DNA of 64,000 bases from positions 83,035-147,034 of the forward strand of contig JAAEAF010001968.1 of assembly GCA_011037195.1 (NCBI GenBank). Direction: 5' to 3'. The position numbers and the translations under genes were made by a program. Below are positions 44,344 to 56,334 of the stretch, piece after piece. The notes under the pieces are model-generated. The model was not told the origin of the DNA. It made no database searches and saw only the letters and a program-made list of their open reading frames with translations. Positions within the stretch are counted from its first letter, which is position 1. Each line of letters begins with the position of its first letter. This DNA comes from Triatoma infestans (lineage: Eukaryota > Arthropoda > Insecta > Hemiptera > Reduviidae).

Positions 44344-44381
44344 CATCGACCGGTTTCGAGCATTCGCCCATCATTATGATG
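44344..44381 (-). ncRNA. hammerhead-like motif, family E copy 2
   Basis: Minus strand: CATC, ATAATGA (core, two changes), one unpaired T, stem II GGGC-GAAT-GCTC, GAAAC, CGGTC, GATG. CATC/GATG stem I is intact. No inverted partner. Confidence 0.42.
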
Positions 44382-44389
44382 TCTTGATG

Positions 44390-45330
44390 AAGTGTGAGAT
44401 TGTTCACTGTCACAAACTGTTTAGTAAGTGACCAAGCATGAAATCGGTCGAAAGCCCTTGGATCTGGATAACATGGAAAATCTAATATTTGTGTGTCTTA
44501 AGATGGCAATCTTATAAACCTCATGAAATCGCCTGAAAATATTTAGTTTTTAGGACAAAGTGAGGAATGAAAAAACTTGGAACACAATTCTTTTTTTAAA
44601 TCTTTGGTAAATCTCATAATTCGGTGGATATTTTCTACTCAATGCAGAATTCTTAAACTCAATCTGACCAAATCTTAAACTCCTGGTCTCCAAACAAATG
44701 TAATCCTTTACTCTGTGCTCCGTCCTAAAGAGATATCCAGGCTCTAGGCCTCTGCGATCATCAACTACTTTTTTTTCCTGGTAGCCACTTACATTGCACC
44801 GGGATAATTTATTTATCTAAGAAAGAATTACATATAAAAGAGGGGCAAATTTCATATATGGTTAATTTACAATATTTATCCTTTAACATGTTAAATCTAT
44901 ATTATTAATAACATTAATGATTTCTTTTTTGCTCAAAACAGTTTGTTCGCTTAATGGCTAGATGTATCTGTTGCAAAATGCAGAACATTTAAACGCCATT
45001 GTATTTATCACAGGAGCGGAGAGGAGTAGTAGAAACCTTGCGAAAAATTATACCAAACATAACGCTCTTTTAAAATTGAATCAATTAGATGTCTAACAAT
45101 TATAGTCAATAAAGTCAATTTATTATGTTCATTGGGTTAATTACACAGGATAAGAAATTACTTAGCCGTTCTACTTTATTTGTTACAAGTTATTAACACA
45201 TTATTAATGAAATGTAATTGCATGGTTATTTATTTATTTATAAAGTTTGACCTATTTTGTAAAACATCAATTTGAATATGTTTCAACTGTTTGCTTAATT
45301 AAACAACAGTGACTTTTTCAGTTACAGCTT
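44390..45330. other. AT-rich stretch, nothing recognised
   Basis: No gene or repeat assigned. It separates two family E motifs that point the same way. Confidence 0.4.
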
Positions 45331-45345
45331 GCTTCATTTTATAGT

Positions 45346-45376
45346 CATCGACCGGTTTCAGGCGATCTTCAGGATG
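45346..45376 (-). ncRNA. hammerhead-like motif, family E copy 3
   Basis: Minus strand: CATC, CTGAAGA (canonical), a stem II cut down to TCGCCT, GAAAC, CGGTC, GATG. Core and stem I are intact but one strand of stem II is lost. Flanks match the copy at 5753 (AAACATCCTG, GATGACTA, AAAATGAAGC). Confidence 0.45.
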
Positions 45377-45639
45377 TTTTAATAAACAGTGCTATGTCAC
45401 AGACTTGCTCAGAGCAATCAGTTGAAACATCTTTAGTCTTTTAATTAATTTACATACTGTAAAGAATTAATATAAATGCTAATTTCACAACTGGGTTTTG
45501 ACGGTTAGAATTTTAACTGTTTAAAATATAATAAAATTTTGAAACACCCATTCATGCAATTAATTATATAATTAAAAAAAAACCCTTATCAGTAGCTTTG
45601 TCAGTACTTTCCCCCTATCTTGTTACAGACTGGTTCAGG

Positions 45640-46085
45640 TGATTTAAATGGTGAGAAACTGCCCAAACCATTCTATCAAAAGTAACTATTCATTCAGTAG
45701 GCTCAACTTCCATTTTACCCACCGCAAACGAAGCAGACCTTTTTTATAACAAAAATTTTTATATCAGAGAATTGGATATTAAGCAGAAGTTGTAATGTCT
45801 CAATTTCCTCCTCTGTAAAGGACTCGTTAGCATATCTTAAGGTATCTAATTGACAGTCAGTATCCTTACCACGAATACGTATCAGCCCAGATGTTCCTTG
45901 AGTCGAATATAAATTCGCATAAAAGGATTCCCAAGAGTTTCTCTTATCTTTATAAGAACATATTTTAAGTCAATTATATCTATCCCATGATTCAAAAGAA
46001 TCATTTAAGTCAGCTATTCTGTAAGAACTCCTAACCAGTCTTCTTAGTTTTTCTAACGAAGAAGACCACACTGGTTCCAAATACT
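45640..46085 (-). pseudogene. Jockey/R1-type LINE, segment before the RT domain
   Basis: An almost continuous minus frame of about 115 codons with one stop: SSSLEKLRRLVRSSYR, then SWESFYANLYSTQGTSGLIR and SFTEEEIETLQLLLNIQFSD. In Jockey and R1 LINEs the segment linking endonuclease and RT has the same landmarks: a Leu/Arg-rich helix, a W-x-S-F block, then a block ending in ETLQLLL with an acidic start. After 45720 the frame shifts into MVWAVSHH, fitting the next block. RT itself does not follow. Confidence 0.7.
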
Positions 46086-46239
46086 ACTAGCAAACTTGAG
46101 AGGAAAAGTCTCCTAGAATGAAGCCCTAATGTGCTTATGAAGAAAACAGTTTCCTTTGCAATTCCATATTATCCAAGGCCACTGATTGGATAATCATTCT
46201 AACTTCTAGGAGTCTAGAATACGAATTCTAATATGTGAT

Positions 46240-46790
46240 CAGAAATGAGGTAAGGATTGATAAGGATCAAGACTTACCTTCCAATCTCTAATCAATCTGA
46301 GGTGGACGGATCCAACTGGAATACCCATCTTCAGTGCCCAATACTTAGTAATACTTGCGCGATAAATTTTAAACAGAGTATGCGCCATACAATAATCTTG
46401 CTTCAAACCCTAACTAGCAGAAAAAGAATTGACAATGTCTTTTCCATCTTTATCTTGCATACTATCATACTGTCCACATGCATCTTCCTGATAGCAGAGT
46501 TGAGACTTCCGTCTATTCCTGTCTCTCTCAAAGAGCACCAGACTTTGCTTCTTGGGACATTATGATATGCTATTCCAGGGCTATGAAGATTAAGAACTCT
46601 ATGTTTGTAGTTTTACATTTTTCAATGACTTGTCTTAGGACAACGATAGTATCTACACAAGACCACCCTGCAGTAAAATCACATTGTTCTTCCGTATTTG
46701 CATAACTATTTTCTAACCTATTCCTCAAGAGACTTCCAAAAATTCTTGAAATAGTACTTTGGACACAAATTATTACCATTAACATTATAC
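46240..46790 (-). pseudogene. LINE reverse transcriptase N-terminal relic
   Basis: Minus frame at 46570-46785: ISRIFGSLLRNRLENSYANT and EEQCDFTAGWSCVDTI, the RT fingers region (usual form LLNRL...QxGFxxGRSxxD). Shifted frames downstream give WCSLRETGIDGSLNSAIRKM, matching the segment after motif A; the motif A Asp and QGC/QGD region are decayed. Since it comes upstream of the pre-RT segment at 45640-46085 on the same strand, the two are different insertions. Confidence 0.68.
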
Positions 46791-48280
46791 AAAAATAAAG
46801 TTTGTAGGAACCAAATTATTTTGGTTCTTATATCATAGGTCCTACCTGAATATGACTACATTACTGTCCATCAGGCAGTATAACTCTATCAATTCCTCAA
46901 CACAGCTTTAAAAATAATAGAGTTAGGGCTAACGCTAAGTCGCTCAAACCGCTGCAAGAGATGAATTTTTTTATCACACTGAAATTCAATAGAAATTAAA
47001 AGCTGATCAGTTGGATCCAAAGAAACAAGTCTGCCAACCAAAATAAAAAACAAGTTTTATATTGTTCAGTATAGAGAAAAAACAAGTTTAGTTTTTAAAA
47101 CGGAAATGATTATTTTGTAATAAGCAAATTCAAATTATACTTCCTGTTTAAAACAACATAAAAAAATTAAAAAATAGTAGAGTTAATTTTTGCTCATTGT
47201 TAGTTTCACTAAACTGAATAAATATTCAAAAAATTTCTATAGATACCTATTCACTTTGAATGCTTTCTAATAATCATATATGAGTCAAACTATAATAAGA
47301 TAGAAAGTGGTCGGTCCTAATGTCTTGTTTACTATAGTTAAACTAGAAGAATGTTTATCTTAGTTATGTACTATATCTTTATGTTTAACAGTATGACTTT
47401 GATTGTTTTGAAGCAATCATCAATTTTTTGTTGTTTTTGCTTTAGATTTCGTCCTGTGAATGTTATTGGAATTGTTAGAAAAGTTTCTAACCTAAACTTT
47501 TCTACCGAAGACCACATAGACTCCTGGAGGCTCAGTATACTCTGAAGGGGCCATAGGTGAAAATAGCCAAGGTATGAGTCCTCACATGGTACTTCTAGGG
47601 ACAGAAACACATAAAAATATAATGCAGGAATTTCGAAATAATGCTACTATCAATGTCCACGATTGTTAGCTATGAAGTTATTCCAAATTTTCCGCAGAAT
47701 TCTGCTGCTGCGCGAATACACTTACATTCCGCTCTTACGTGCAGGAAGCAATCCTAGCAGATTATTTGGTAATATGAGCGCTTTGAAGTTTCAGGTTATC
47801 TGGGCGAATTTTACATGCTTTAAACTAAATCTGGCTCAGCGTTAATATCACTTCCTCTTCCTCCTTTCCGCGCGCGCTTCATCAAGTTGTGGACGCTTTT
47901 TGTTTAGCGTGAACAAAATTCGTAAGGAATTATGTTGCTGTTGTTTAGTATTCTGTATGCTACACGAACCAACCAAGATTCTAAAGAATCAATTCAGGAT
48001 CAGTCAAAAATGTGCATAACCTTTACTCCCAGCGCTCCTAAAGATCTTATATTTCTGAGAAATGATATTTATTATGATTTTTGAAGTTTCTAATCTACTA
48101 CAATAAGTAGGTAACTGTATCGAATTTCTTTTTTCTGTACTACGTTTGCTGTGTCGACTATTGGGGAAAGAAGAAATGTCGATGATAGTCATTCTAGTAT
48201 CTTGGCAACTGAATTATTCCATCACCATAAGATTCCATGATGGTTTGGGCCAAAATACTTCAAAACTCTAAATGCGACAT
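46791..48280. other. stretch without recognised gene
   Basis: Frames of 60-79 codons at 47351, 47371 (minus), 47663 and 48004 (minus) overlap each other and show no motif. 47840-47900 contains a GC-rich CCTTTCCGCGCGCGCTTCAT. No repeat assigned. Confidence 0.4.
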
Positions 48281-48284
48281 TACT

Positions 48285-48515
48285 GAATTTTTTTTTATTT
48301 TGTCGCGATTTTATCGAAAATAGCGCTCCAATGAACTGTGTTCATTACTTTATATTAGCATCTTACACATATATAGTATATATTATATTTAGACCAATTT
48401 GTAATAACGACTTTTTCAGACTCACGGGTCCTCAAAACGGATCAATATCAGTGAAGATTCGATTTCGAAAATTTAGTTAACAATCTAAATAATTCCGCTC
48501 AGAAAGTAAAATTAA
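48285..48515 (-). repeat. R1 end fragment
   Basis: TTTGTCGCGATTTTATCGAA (module), then GGTCCTCAAAACGGATCAAT and GAAGATTCGATTTCGAAAAT, which fit the distal R1 end. It stops before a clear terminal motif (CGCTCAGAAAGTAAAA). Confidence 0.6.
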
Positions 48516-48519
48516 AAAA

Positions 48520-49330
48520 TAAAACAATGCATAACACAAATTATAAAATCAGAATAATTATGACATCAAGTAGTTCATATGAATAATTTATGGATTTTAC
48601 AGGATGTTATATTATCGAATAGGCATATAAGACGTTAAATAGACAAAAAGAGAATATTATAGCGTAAATGACACTGTATCTTTATATGTAACTGCCGATA
48701 AATTCCTTTCATAAATGATAGTTAATAAACTGCGCTATTACATAATTAAGTTACATACTTATTATTTACACTAGGATTGTTTGTGACATTTAAAACTGTA
48801 ATAGTGTAACAAATAAAAGTCTTTCCCACTTCTAATAATGAGCCCATTCATTTCATATAGTCCAGTTTAACAATATGGTATTTATTGCGCTAAAACATTT
48901 TTATGGTTTATATGGATTCCGTTGCAAATAAATAGCCCAATCATTATCATAAACACTTTACATTATTTCCCTTCAGCTTCACATATATTTTAAACTCTTC
49001 GATAGGCTAATTACTAGTTGTTAGTTAGTAGAATGGGTATTTATAAGAAACGACTGCATCATTTCTTTCTTCCTCGTTAAGTAATTATTAACTTCCGTTA
49101 ACTTTAAAAAAAAAAAAAGAGCTGTTTTAAAAAGTGACAGTAATAATGTTGTTTCATTTTCTTTCTTTTTTATAAAAATCCTTATTAGGAAGTACATTTC
49201 AATTTTGAGCAGATGTTCTTTAAAATTTGATCCACTGTTCCATTAATTATGCAGAAATTTAAAAATTTTGAATAATTTATTTCCACTGAATAAGCAATTT
49301 TATTGGATGTTTGACTTTAAAATCCACTGT
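48520..49330. other. AT-rich stretch, nothing recognised
   Basis: No coding or repeat signal identified. Confidence 0.45.
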
Positions 49331-49381
49331 GTACTGAAAGATCTACTGTTCCTCCTTAGGTGTTAGTGTTTGTATACAAAA

Positions 49382-50075
49382 CTAGCTAACCCGACCACGC
49401 TTCGCTGTGGCTCAGTCTGATTTTTATGCTTAACCATGGGTGATTTTGATAATTTGTTTCGATGCTTTGGAATACTCTGTCTACTAATTCTTCTTTTGAA
49501 ATTTCTACAATATTGCAGAAATTAGATGGGAAGGTGATTTTTCCCGTTTCCGGATTTGTAGGAGCAGTGCCGTTACCGAGTTCTAGTTATCGTCTTGAAA
49601 ATATGGCAGCTGTTGGAATCGTTTTGAAGTTGAATTGTCATGTTCGATGTTAAATGATTTTTTACTGTGCTCCAAAGAGTTGAATATTTCAAGCAGGCAT
49701 GCAATTCATCAGCTGGAGTTGAGCGAGGTATCACTGGAAGAGTTTGCCTGAAGTCACCGGCTAGTAACACCAATGCTTCACCAAATGGAACCTGATTATT
49801 TCGCAAGTCTTTCAATGTATGGTCTAATGCTTCCAACGACTTCTTATAAGCCTTTGTACACTCATCTCGTAGAATGATTTTTCCTGATGTTTTAGGAATG
49901 TTACACGTTGGGTTTTCTGTGAAGTGCATGTTTAAGTCATGACAGTTTAAGAGCTGAATGCGCTGTTCTACCTCCTACCATCAACGTAGCAGCAATACCT
50001 GAAGAAGCAAGTGCTAACGCAATATTGCCGTTTGAACGAATTTTAGCTCGGAATTTCCCGATTCCGTGGGAACAT
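49382..50075 (-). mobile_element. Helitron fragment including its 3' end
   Basis: On the minus strand the right end reads CCACAGCGAAGCGTGG (a short hairpin), TCGGGTTAG and CTAG, then T. A hairpin about ten bases before a CTRR end, with T outside, is the 3' signature of Helitrons (rolling-circle transposons). Helicase coding sequence lies directly inside. Beyond 50055 a GATTCCGTGGGAAC segment is seen but no Rep domain or 5' TC end. Confidence 0.75.
49400..50055 (-). pseudogene. Helitron PIF1-like helicase fragment
   Basis: Minus strand, order as in PIF1 helicases. AKIRSNGNIALALASSGIAA and GRTAHSALKL (about 49945-50050; motif Ia region, the Walker A GKT itself is missing). After a stop, the frame of 49573-49929 has TCNIPKTSGKIILRDECTKA with the Walker B pair DE, KSLEALDHTLKDLR and LLAGDFRQTLPVIPRS (motif III). 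Another stop, then ELGNGTAPTNPETGKITFP and EELVDRVFQSIETNYQNHPW to 49420. Within the whole Helitron protein this domain unwinds DNA for rolling-circle transfer. Two stops and loss of Walker A make it inactive. Confidence 0.82.
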
Positions 50076-50099
50076 CGGAATAGAGGTACTTATAAGTAG

Positions 50100-51960
50100 T
50101 TGAGACAACGCATAAATGTTTAATGTAAGAACTTCCCACTTACTTTAATATTATAATTATTATTTTTATTAGCAGTTTCTTCCAAAACTATAGTTTATTT
50201 AACTGAAAGGAACAACACTTGCGTTTACTTTAAAAATTAAAAAAAAGACAAAGAGATTAATTTTAGTTGAATAATTGTCATGTAATTCAAGTATATTGAA
50301 ATTTCTATTGTTTGTTTCCTTCCGAAAGAAAAACGTAATTGAGATAATACGAATGCTATATCAATGAATAGAAAAAGATCCAACAGATTCAGAGAACTTA
50401 ATATAGGTTGAAACATTAATGTAATAATAAATCTGTCAGTAAGTATCTTTTTTGTTAGAAGGTTGTAGTAGTTGTTATGCAGTCAAAAGTGTAATATTAA
50501 ATAGCTCAAATGTATAGGGAAAAAAAATATATAATCAAAACAGTGGCGTAATGTGACAGTAAACGTGATCAAAATAAACTGGAAGGGTAGAGTCACGTAT
50601 TCAGTTTACAGCTAAGGAAGGTTAAAGGTGATGTGAAGGTTAACCATGCACTCACTGTACAAGTAGGTAAGTATAAAATAATATAAGAGCAGAATTATGT
50701 GCAGAATATAAAAGTAATAAAAAACAAATAATTTTGTAGAATGTTTTCATGATCCATTAAATTAGCAAAGATACATATATTAAAAATTCACTAAACTAAT
50801 AAAGAATTTCAAGAAATATTAATCAAAAAGTTCATCTATTTCTAATATAGTTGACAGTATAGTCAAGCGGTTTCTATTTGAAGTATAGTTGACAAGCGGA
50901 AGTGAAATTTGAAATGTTTGTATTTAAAAAAAAACAACTGTTACTTTTATAATGATAAATTAGAAGAGATTTTAATCAGTATTAATTTTAGATAATAGAT
51001 CTCCTCAAGGTTTTAAAATTATTGTTTCATTTGCTTTCTCTATCTTTTTCTAATAATTTCAAACTTTCTACTTCACCACAAACATTTATACTAACTATCA
51101 CACTTGTACAGACAACTACATTCCGCGTAGAGATTATGAGAACTACATAAGAATCTGCGATCATCAAGAAATTATTGAGATTTGAGGCGTAACTTATATC
51201 CCATACAACAGCAGTAGCATTTTATCGTCATTTTGATTCTCTAAAGTTTTACTGATATATACTTTTAGTTAATGATTTTTTTTATTTTATTGAGAATGGT
51301 CTGTTCTCTAACCTGTTTTGTAATGTAACCATGAAAACTATTGAAAACAGTAATAATTAGTATAATTCGTTAGGATATCTTATCAGAGATTTGTCAGGAT
51401 ATCTTTATTACATAGAAACTTATTAGGATATCAAAATATACAAGATCCATCCCTTCAGGTTATGCGAGGATCCTCACTTTTTTCTGGAAGCTCATAAAGA
51501 AATTTTCTAACAATTATCTCTCAATACCTAATGGTTGCAGAGATTCCGTCCCGAACCTTAGAAATTGTTCTCGTGAACGCTTTCGAGAGAGAAAGTGAAA
51601 TGGTGTTTTATCCTCTCAGATCGCCTCTTCTTCTACTGAGAAATGTGTGGGAATTTACCTGCCATGGATAACATGGAATGAAAGATTATGCTTCCTTGTG
51701 AGTTATCTCTCAATAGTTGCAATCACATGCAATTCTATCGACATGCTGCAGAAAAGTGCAAGACTTTCTTGGTGGATATGAAGCCTTACGTTTACTATAT
51801 TATGTCGGTACTCTTCCTTTCTTGAATCATCTGTATCCCAGAATGGAACTTAGACGCAAGCTATTGTGGATTCCAGGGATTTACCGAAAATAAAAGAATT
51901 TAAAACGAAATTAAAAACCAGATAAAAATCTGCTTGAGAGACCGAACACACTGTAAATTG
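50100..51960. other. stretch without recognised gene
   Basis: Mostly AT-rich. 51440-51830 is less so and has words like CGAACCTTAGAAATTGTTCT, but no open frame or known repeat was found. Confidence 0.4.
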
Positions 51961-51962
51961 TA

Positions 51963-52204
51963 GATTGTTGTAGGGGATTATTGCACTGCGACCTGAAAAT
52001 CTATTAGCCCCCCCCCCCAAGCCTTCTCCCAATGCACAGCCGGCCTCCAAGCAGTGTTCTCTAGCTATAGACAACACTACCCATCACCGAACAGTGAGAG
52101 TAGAGGCTCCTAGGAAGAGAAAATCTAAGGGCAGCATGCTAGATTCGAACCCGGAACCTCCGCTTTTGCTAGTCCAGCGCGCTACCACTGAGCTAATCCC
52201 TTCC
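51963..52204 (-). mobile_element. SINE1 subfamily b, full length
   Basis: Minus strand: GGGATTAGCTCAGTGGTAGC (box A), box B GGGTTCGAATCT, AGATTTTCTCTTCCTAGGAG, hairpin and GGAGGCCGGCTGTGCATTGG, then GGCTAATAGATTTTCAGGTC and the alternative 3' end (GTAATAATCCCC instead of CGCCTTAAATT). Same end as the copy at 18508. Confidence 0.85.
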
Positions 52205-53040
52205 TTTTCCCTTGGCTTTCGCCAATTAACTAGGGACGGAGACCCTAGTTTGTGTACTCTGTTTATCCTTGTCTGCAAAGTGTGGAATGTATGCAGTTTA
52301 AGAGTATTGTGTACTGTTCTGATGAAATGCATGGAGTACTGAGCTGTGGTAACCCGTGGAGTCATTACTCCCCAAGTAACTGCATGCAACAGATACCCCT
52401 TGCGGGCGACCGAACACATAGGCAGCTAATAAAAGGACATGTTATGATTAACGACCACGATGGCGAGCTTCTGTTGACAACCCAGGGGAGGTGTCTTATA
52501 AAAAGTAAATAATATTACGATTATGATTAATTCAAATTTAATTTTATGAAGTTAATGACTAATGGCTATTCAAGGCAACTTCAAGGTTATTATTTTTAAT
52601 TATGTACAATACATTATTATTGCTACCTTATTTTTATTTTATTTTTCATTACTCTCAATTAAATAAATAAAAAACATTATTGATTTAATTTAAATAAAGA
52701 TTTATTGACTTTAATTTCTCTGAAGGAACGAAAGGCTTGTATTTAAAAAATGTTTTTGTTACTAGTTCTTCGATAGACTTGTCTATTTAACTCTCCATTT
52801 TTATCTAATTCAGTTCTATATATATTTTACTCAACAAAATATAGAAGTGAAAGTAATCGCTAGAAATGGTGTGTAAATTAATTTATAGAATATGTTTATA
52901 TCTAATTCTATTGGATACTAATGTTAACAATCCTCACAGATAAACTAATTTTGGAAGGAGGAAAGTTAGGAAAATCAAGATAATTTGTTTTCAATTAAGA
53001 TGAAAAGATAATAATAGCTAAAAGGATTCAAGTACCTCGA
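52205..53040. other. stretch without recognised gene
   Basis: 52230-52510 has near-even base composition and an 86-codon plus frame (52252-52512) with no known motif; it may be a further unknown repeat. The rest is AT-rich. Confidence 0.4.
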
Positions 53041-53044
53041 GAAA

Positions 53045-53320
53045 ATTGTCAATCTGATGTGAATCATTCACACGTTACTTCTTACTTCAATAATTATCTC
53101 ATTATTCACAAAAGTTTCATAAAAGTCGGAATGTTTACAACATGTTCATTACCCTTAACTCCCCACCAAGGGATGAAACTAAATGAGAGGTTGTACTGAG
53201 AAAACCCTAAAAAGCTCAGCTTTCCCAGAAATTCTTTAATTCAATTTTTCCGAGAAAAAAAAAGATTTTATATGAATAATATCTAACTAACTTTAATAAT
53301 AACTAACTCTAATAACTAAC
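53045..53320 (-). repeat. R1 end and partial module, diverged
   Basis: TCTGATGTGAATCATTCACA at 53053-53072 is the end hairpin complement with changes. Then comes a C-rich box CTTAACTCCCCACC near 53155 and CCGAGAAAAAAAAAGA, which fits the module's GAGAAAT segment. Confidence 0.5.
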
Positions 53321-53859
53321 TTTAAGAAGAAACAAAGGGATCTTCTTCGAGAAAAATAGAAAACTGAATAAAAAACATTTATTATAGTTGAACTAGAAGT
53401 TTTCCTTCAATCTCTATATTTTTTTTATTTTTTTTAAATATCTTTCAGCCTCCTCTATTACATATTTGATATAAAATCGTACGATATTTTGAATAGCCGA
53501 AGTGGTATCAGGATAATAGTTGTTGAATGGTGAACTGAAGACACAAACTTGCATTTACACATTGTTACATTTTGTGATACTATATGAAAATAGAAGGATT
53601 ATATAGAGGATAACTGAGTGAAGAGTTGGATAGTTTGATGAATGTAGAATAGCAGCGTTGGCTAGTTGGCTAGGCTAAAAGGTGGCGCCTCGTTGTGGCT
53701 AATAATGGAACTATTGAGTTCAGTTTTTATGTGGCGAAGCTGATTGTGATTGGTTCCGTTACATAACAATGAAGACCGACGAAATCTTCCTCAGAACCCC
53801 TCTAATCCCAGAATATGTATAGTCTGCATATCAAGATAAAGGAAAAGCATTGGACTAGC

Positions 53860-54295
53860 TTCCGAGGAATTCTTGAAAATTGAGCAACCCACTCTGTAAA
53901 ATCGCATTTAACCACTTTTCTTCAAAAATTAGATATTTTAAAACATATTTAATTTTATCCTTTATGTATTTAGATGGATGAACCCGTAAAGGAAAACAGT
54001 CTGAGATCGCCACGCCCCCAGAACTTTCCGAAATTAATTTTTCGCCCAATAATATTTTAAATAAAAGTGAAAGTACTATTATGTACGCCATTTATCAAAA
54101 ATCGATGCCTTCGTTTTTGATAAAATTGTGAAAAATTAAAAAATAAAAATGACCGTCATTAAATTGAATTAAAAACTGAGAGAATTTGTAAGAGGGGAAA
54201 AAAAAGGTATTTCTAAATTTGTAATGTTGGTATAATATTTTTAACCGTTGTAATATAATACGGAAATAGCTGGCAGAGCGAAATGGAGATACAGA
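53860..54295 (-). repeat. R1 module, diverged
   Basis: ACATATTTAATTTTATCCTT, ATGTATTTAGATGGATGAAC, CCACGCCCCCAGAACTTTCC and TTTTAAATAAAAGTGAAAGT follow the module order in the minus orientation. Frames inside (53855-54301) are accidental. Confidence 0.55.
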
Positions 54296-54299
54296 ATTC

Positions 54300-54940
54300 A
54301 CACGCTTATTATCAATTAGGTAACATCCGCAATTTATATTATTAAACAGATGGTGCCTTCCTTACTCATATACTCATATTTGAATTTTTCATTATTAATA
54401 TTTATTTCATTTTCGTTCTAACTAAACTAATTCAATTGCTCGTTTATTCTCGGTATTAATTTAATAATGACGCTATTATTTAAGAGTTTGCGTTTATTTC
54501 ATTCGCAAGATCTCTTAAAGGAAATAATTGGCTTAATACTTATTATCATTCATCTTGGGGAAGGGTCAAGACTACTCTATCCAAAGCCCCTCTGGGACCT
54601 AAATAAAATCTAACCACATAGAGGAACAATAACAACAGTTGCCCTGTTATTCTTCTTCGCAGTCAACCTTCTAACCTCTTCTAGGTTTTAAATCTGCAAT
54701 TTCTTACTCTACAGTATTTGTTATTTTTTGTTCAGATTTGTATATGTAATCCATCATCTCAGTAAGTAATAGAACTTAAAAATTTGCTAATTTCGTACTT
54801 AAAAGTGCATGCTGCTCTCTTTGGGCTAATTACTTAAATTATAATGACATTTCTTGATTTCTTTTTACGATAATATATTACTAAACTATAAATTGATCTT
54901 GTTTACGCCTTTAAATAAAATCCAAAATTTGAATATTCTC
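54300..54940. other. AT-rich stretch, nothing recognised
   Basis: No gene or repeat recognised. Confidence 0.45.
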
Positions 54941-54944
54941 TATT

Positions 54945-55195
54945 TGTGACGTGGCCGGACGCCCTGGCGGAAGAGGGCTCGAAGGATACGTTTATAGGCC
55001 CCGAAGCCTATGCTTCTATCCAGGATTGTAACGGTGGAAAAGGACATCAAGGTAAAGGCATGCTGAAGTCTTTATTAAAAGACATTTACCTATATTTACC
55101 AGGGACCTAGTGAGCCATAGCCTAAAGGATATAATGCTAATAATGGGTTTTTAACAGGGCACTGTAGGCTAAATAGGCACATGTATTATGTTGTA
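54945..55195 (+). pseudogene. LINE RNase H C-terminal relic
   Basis: In shifted plus frames: DALAEEGSKDTFIGPEAYAS (about 54957-55020; the ADxxAxxG end of RNase H, with its last catalytic Asp region), then LVSHSLKDIMLIMGFLTGHC and RLNRHMY (55103-55180), the stretch that in I/Jockey LINEs links RNase H to the Cys/His knuckle. The 566 and 36194 fragments begin where this one ends, so they may derive from the same family. Confidence 0.7.
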
Positions 55196-55199
55196 TTTA

Positions 55200-55589
55200 T
55201 TTTTTATATCCGCGGGTGTGTTCTGTTTTTTATTCGTATAAATTGTATGCGTTCAGCGGTATTGAGCAGAAATAATTCAAAGGGGTATATTTTCTTTAAG
55301 TATTGATTTTATTATTATATCTTTATATTTCTTTAAGAGTTTTCCTTAAGTATTGCAGACTTCACACTGACGGTCATGGACCATGTGTATTTGTCTTTAT
55401 ATTGTACTTATTATGATACATTGTGCTTTTTGTGTATAAGTGTATATATAAGTGTACATTTCTTATGAATTTTATACATTTACAAATAATAATTAAAAAA
55501 AAAAAAATGTAATGTTTTGAGAATCCGAGTATTGTATAGTATTTTGGAAAATAAAGACCTTTTTCTTCTTCTTCTTCTTCCATCACACT
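55200..55589. other. AT-rich stretch, nothing recognised
   Basis: Ends with a (CTT)n run at 55563-55580. Confidence 0.45.
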
Positions 55590-55710
55590 CAGCTGTGCAT
55601 TTTCTAAAAACCATTTTTTGGATTCAGGGGACCTCAAAACATGTATTTCCGGTGAAAACTCGGCAACAAAAATTTGACAAGATTACAATATTTCTAAAAA
55701 AGGGACTCAT
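55590..55710 (-). repeat. R1 distal end fragment
   Basis: TTCTAAAAACCATTTTTTGG, ATTCAGGGGACCTCAAAACA, TTTCCGGTGAAAACTCGGCA and TTTGACAAGATTACAATATT match the terminal domain in minus orientation; the final ACTTTCTCTTACTCC motif is lost. Confidence 0.7.
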
Positions 55711-56334
55711 TCAGGATGGCAATTTAGTTATTTTATTGTTTCTTAACAATAATTTTATATTGGTTCCAGAAATTCATTTTCTCCACTATTATTATTATAA
55801 AAATCATGATTACACTGGGTCGAAATGTTACATTAGTCTTTGGTTTTTATTACCGGCAGTCTCTTAATAACATTACTAATTAATTAGAAAGTACTTTAAC
55901 TTATTAATTAGCTAATTGTCTCTCTTAACCTCTCTTACTTATGATTAAAAGCACAACTTCTTTCACTCTCTTTCATTTAATCTTAGTTGAAGTTTTATAT
56001 TGTTGCAGAAATTTTGCTTTTTTTTACACTATTTTGAATAACTAGTTCAAGAATTTGTATTTATTTTATTTATTTAGCTCTTGTTTTAAACTGATACACA
56101 ACTTCTTACAAGGAGTGTTGACCTTAAAGAAATATTACATTATTATAGATATTATTCCAATCAAAATTAAATTTACTAAGTAGAATAAAACACATTTTTT
56201 ACATTCATAAACAAAAAATATCCTTTTTTAAAACAACTTAAAATCATGAGACATATGAAAAGAAATCACTAATCCAGTATAGAGAGTGTGCGTAAAATAA
56301 TAATAATATGGAAGCCAACCATTGCACGGGAAGT
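55711..56334. other. AT-rich stretch, nothing recognised
   Basis: No recognisable content. Confidence 0.45.

Noticed and set aside
52084..52419. 111-codon minus frame as a gene
   Set aside because: Half of it is antisense SINE1; the rest shows no motif.
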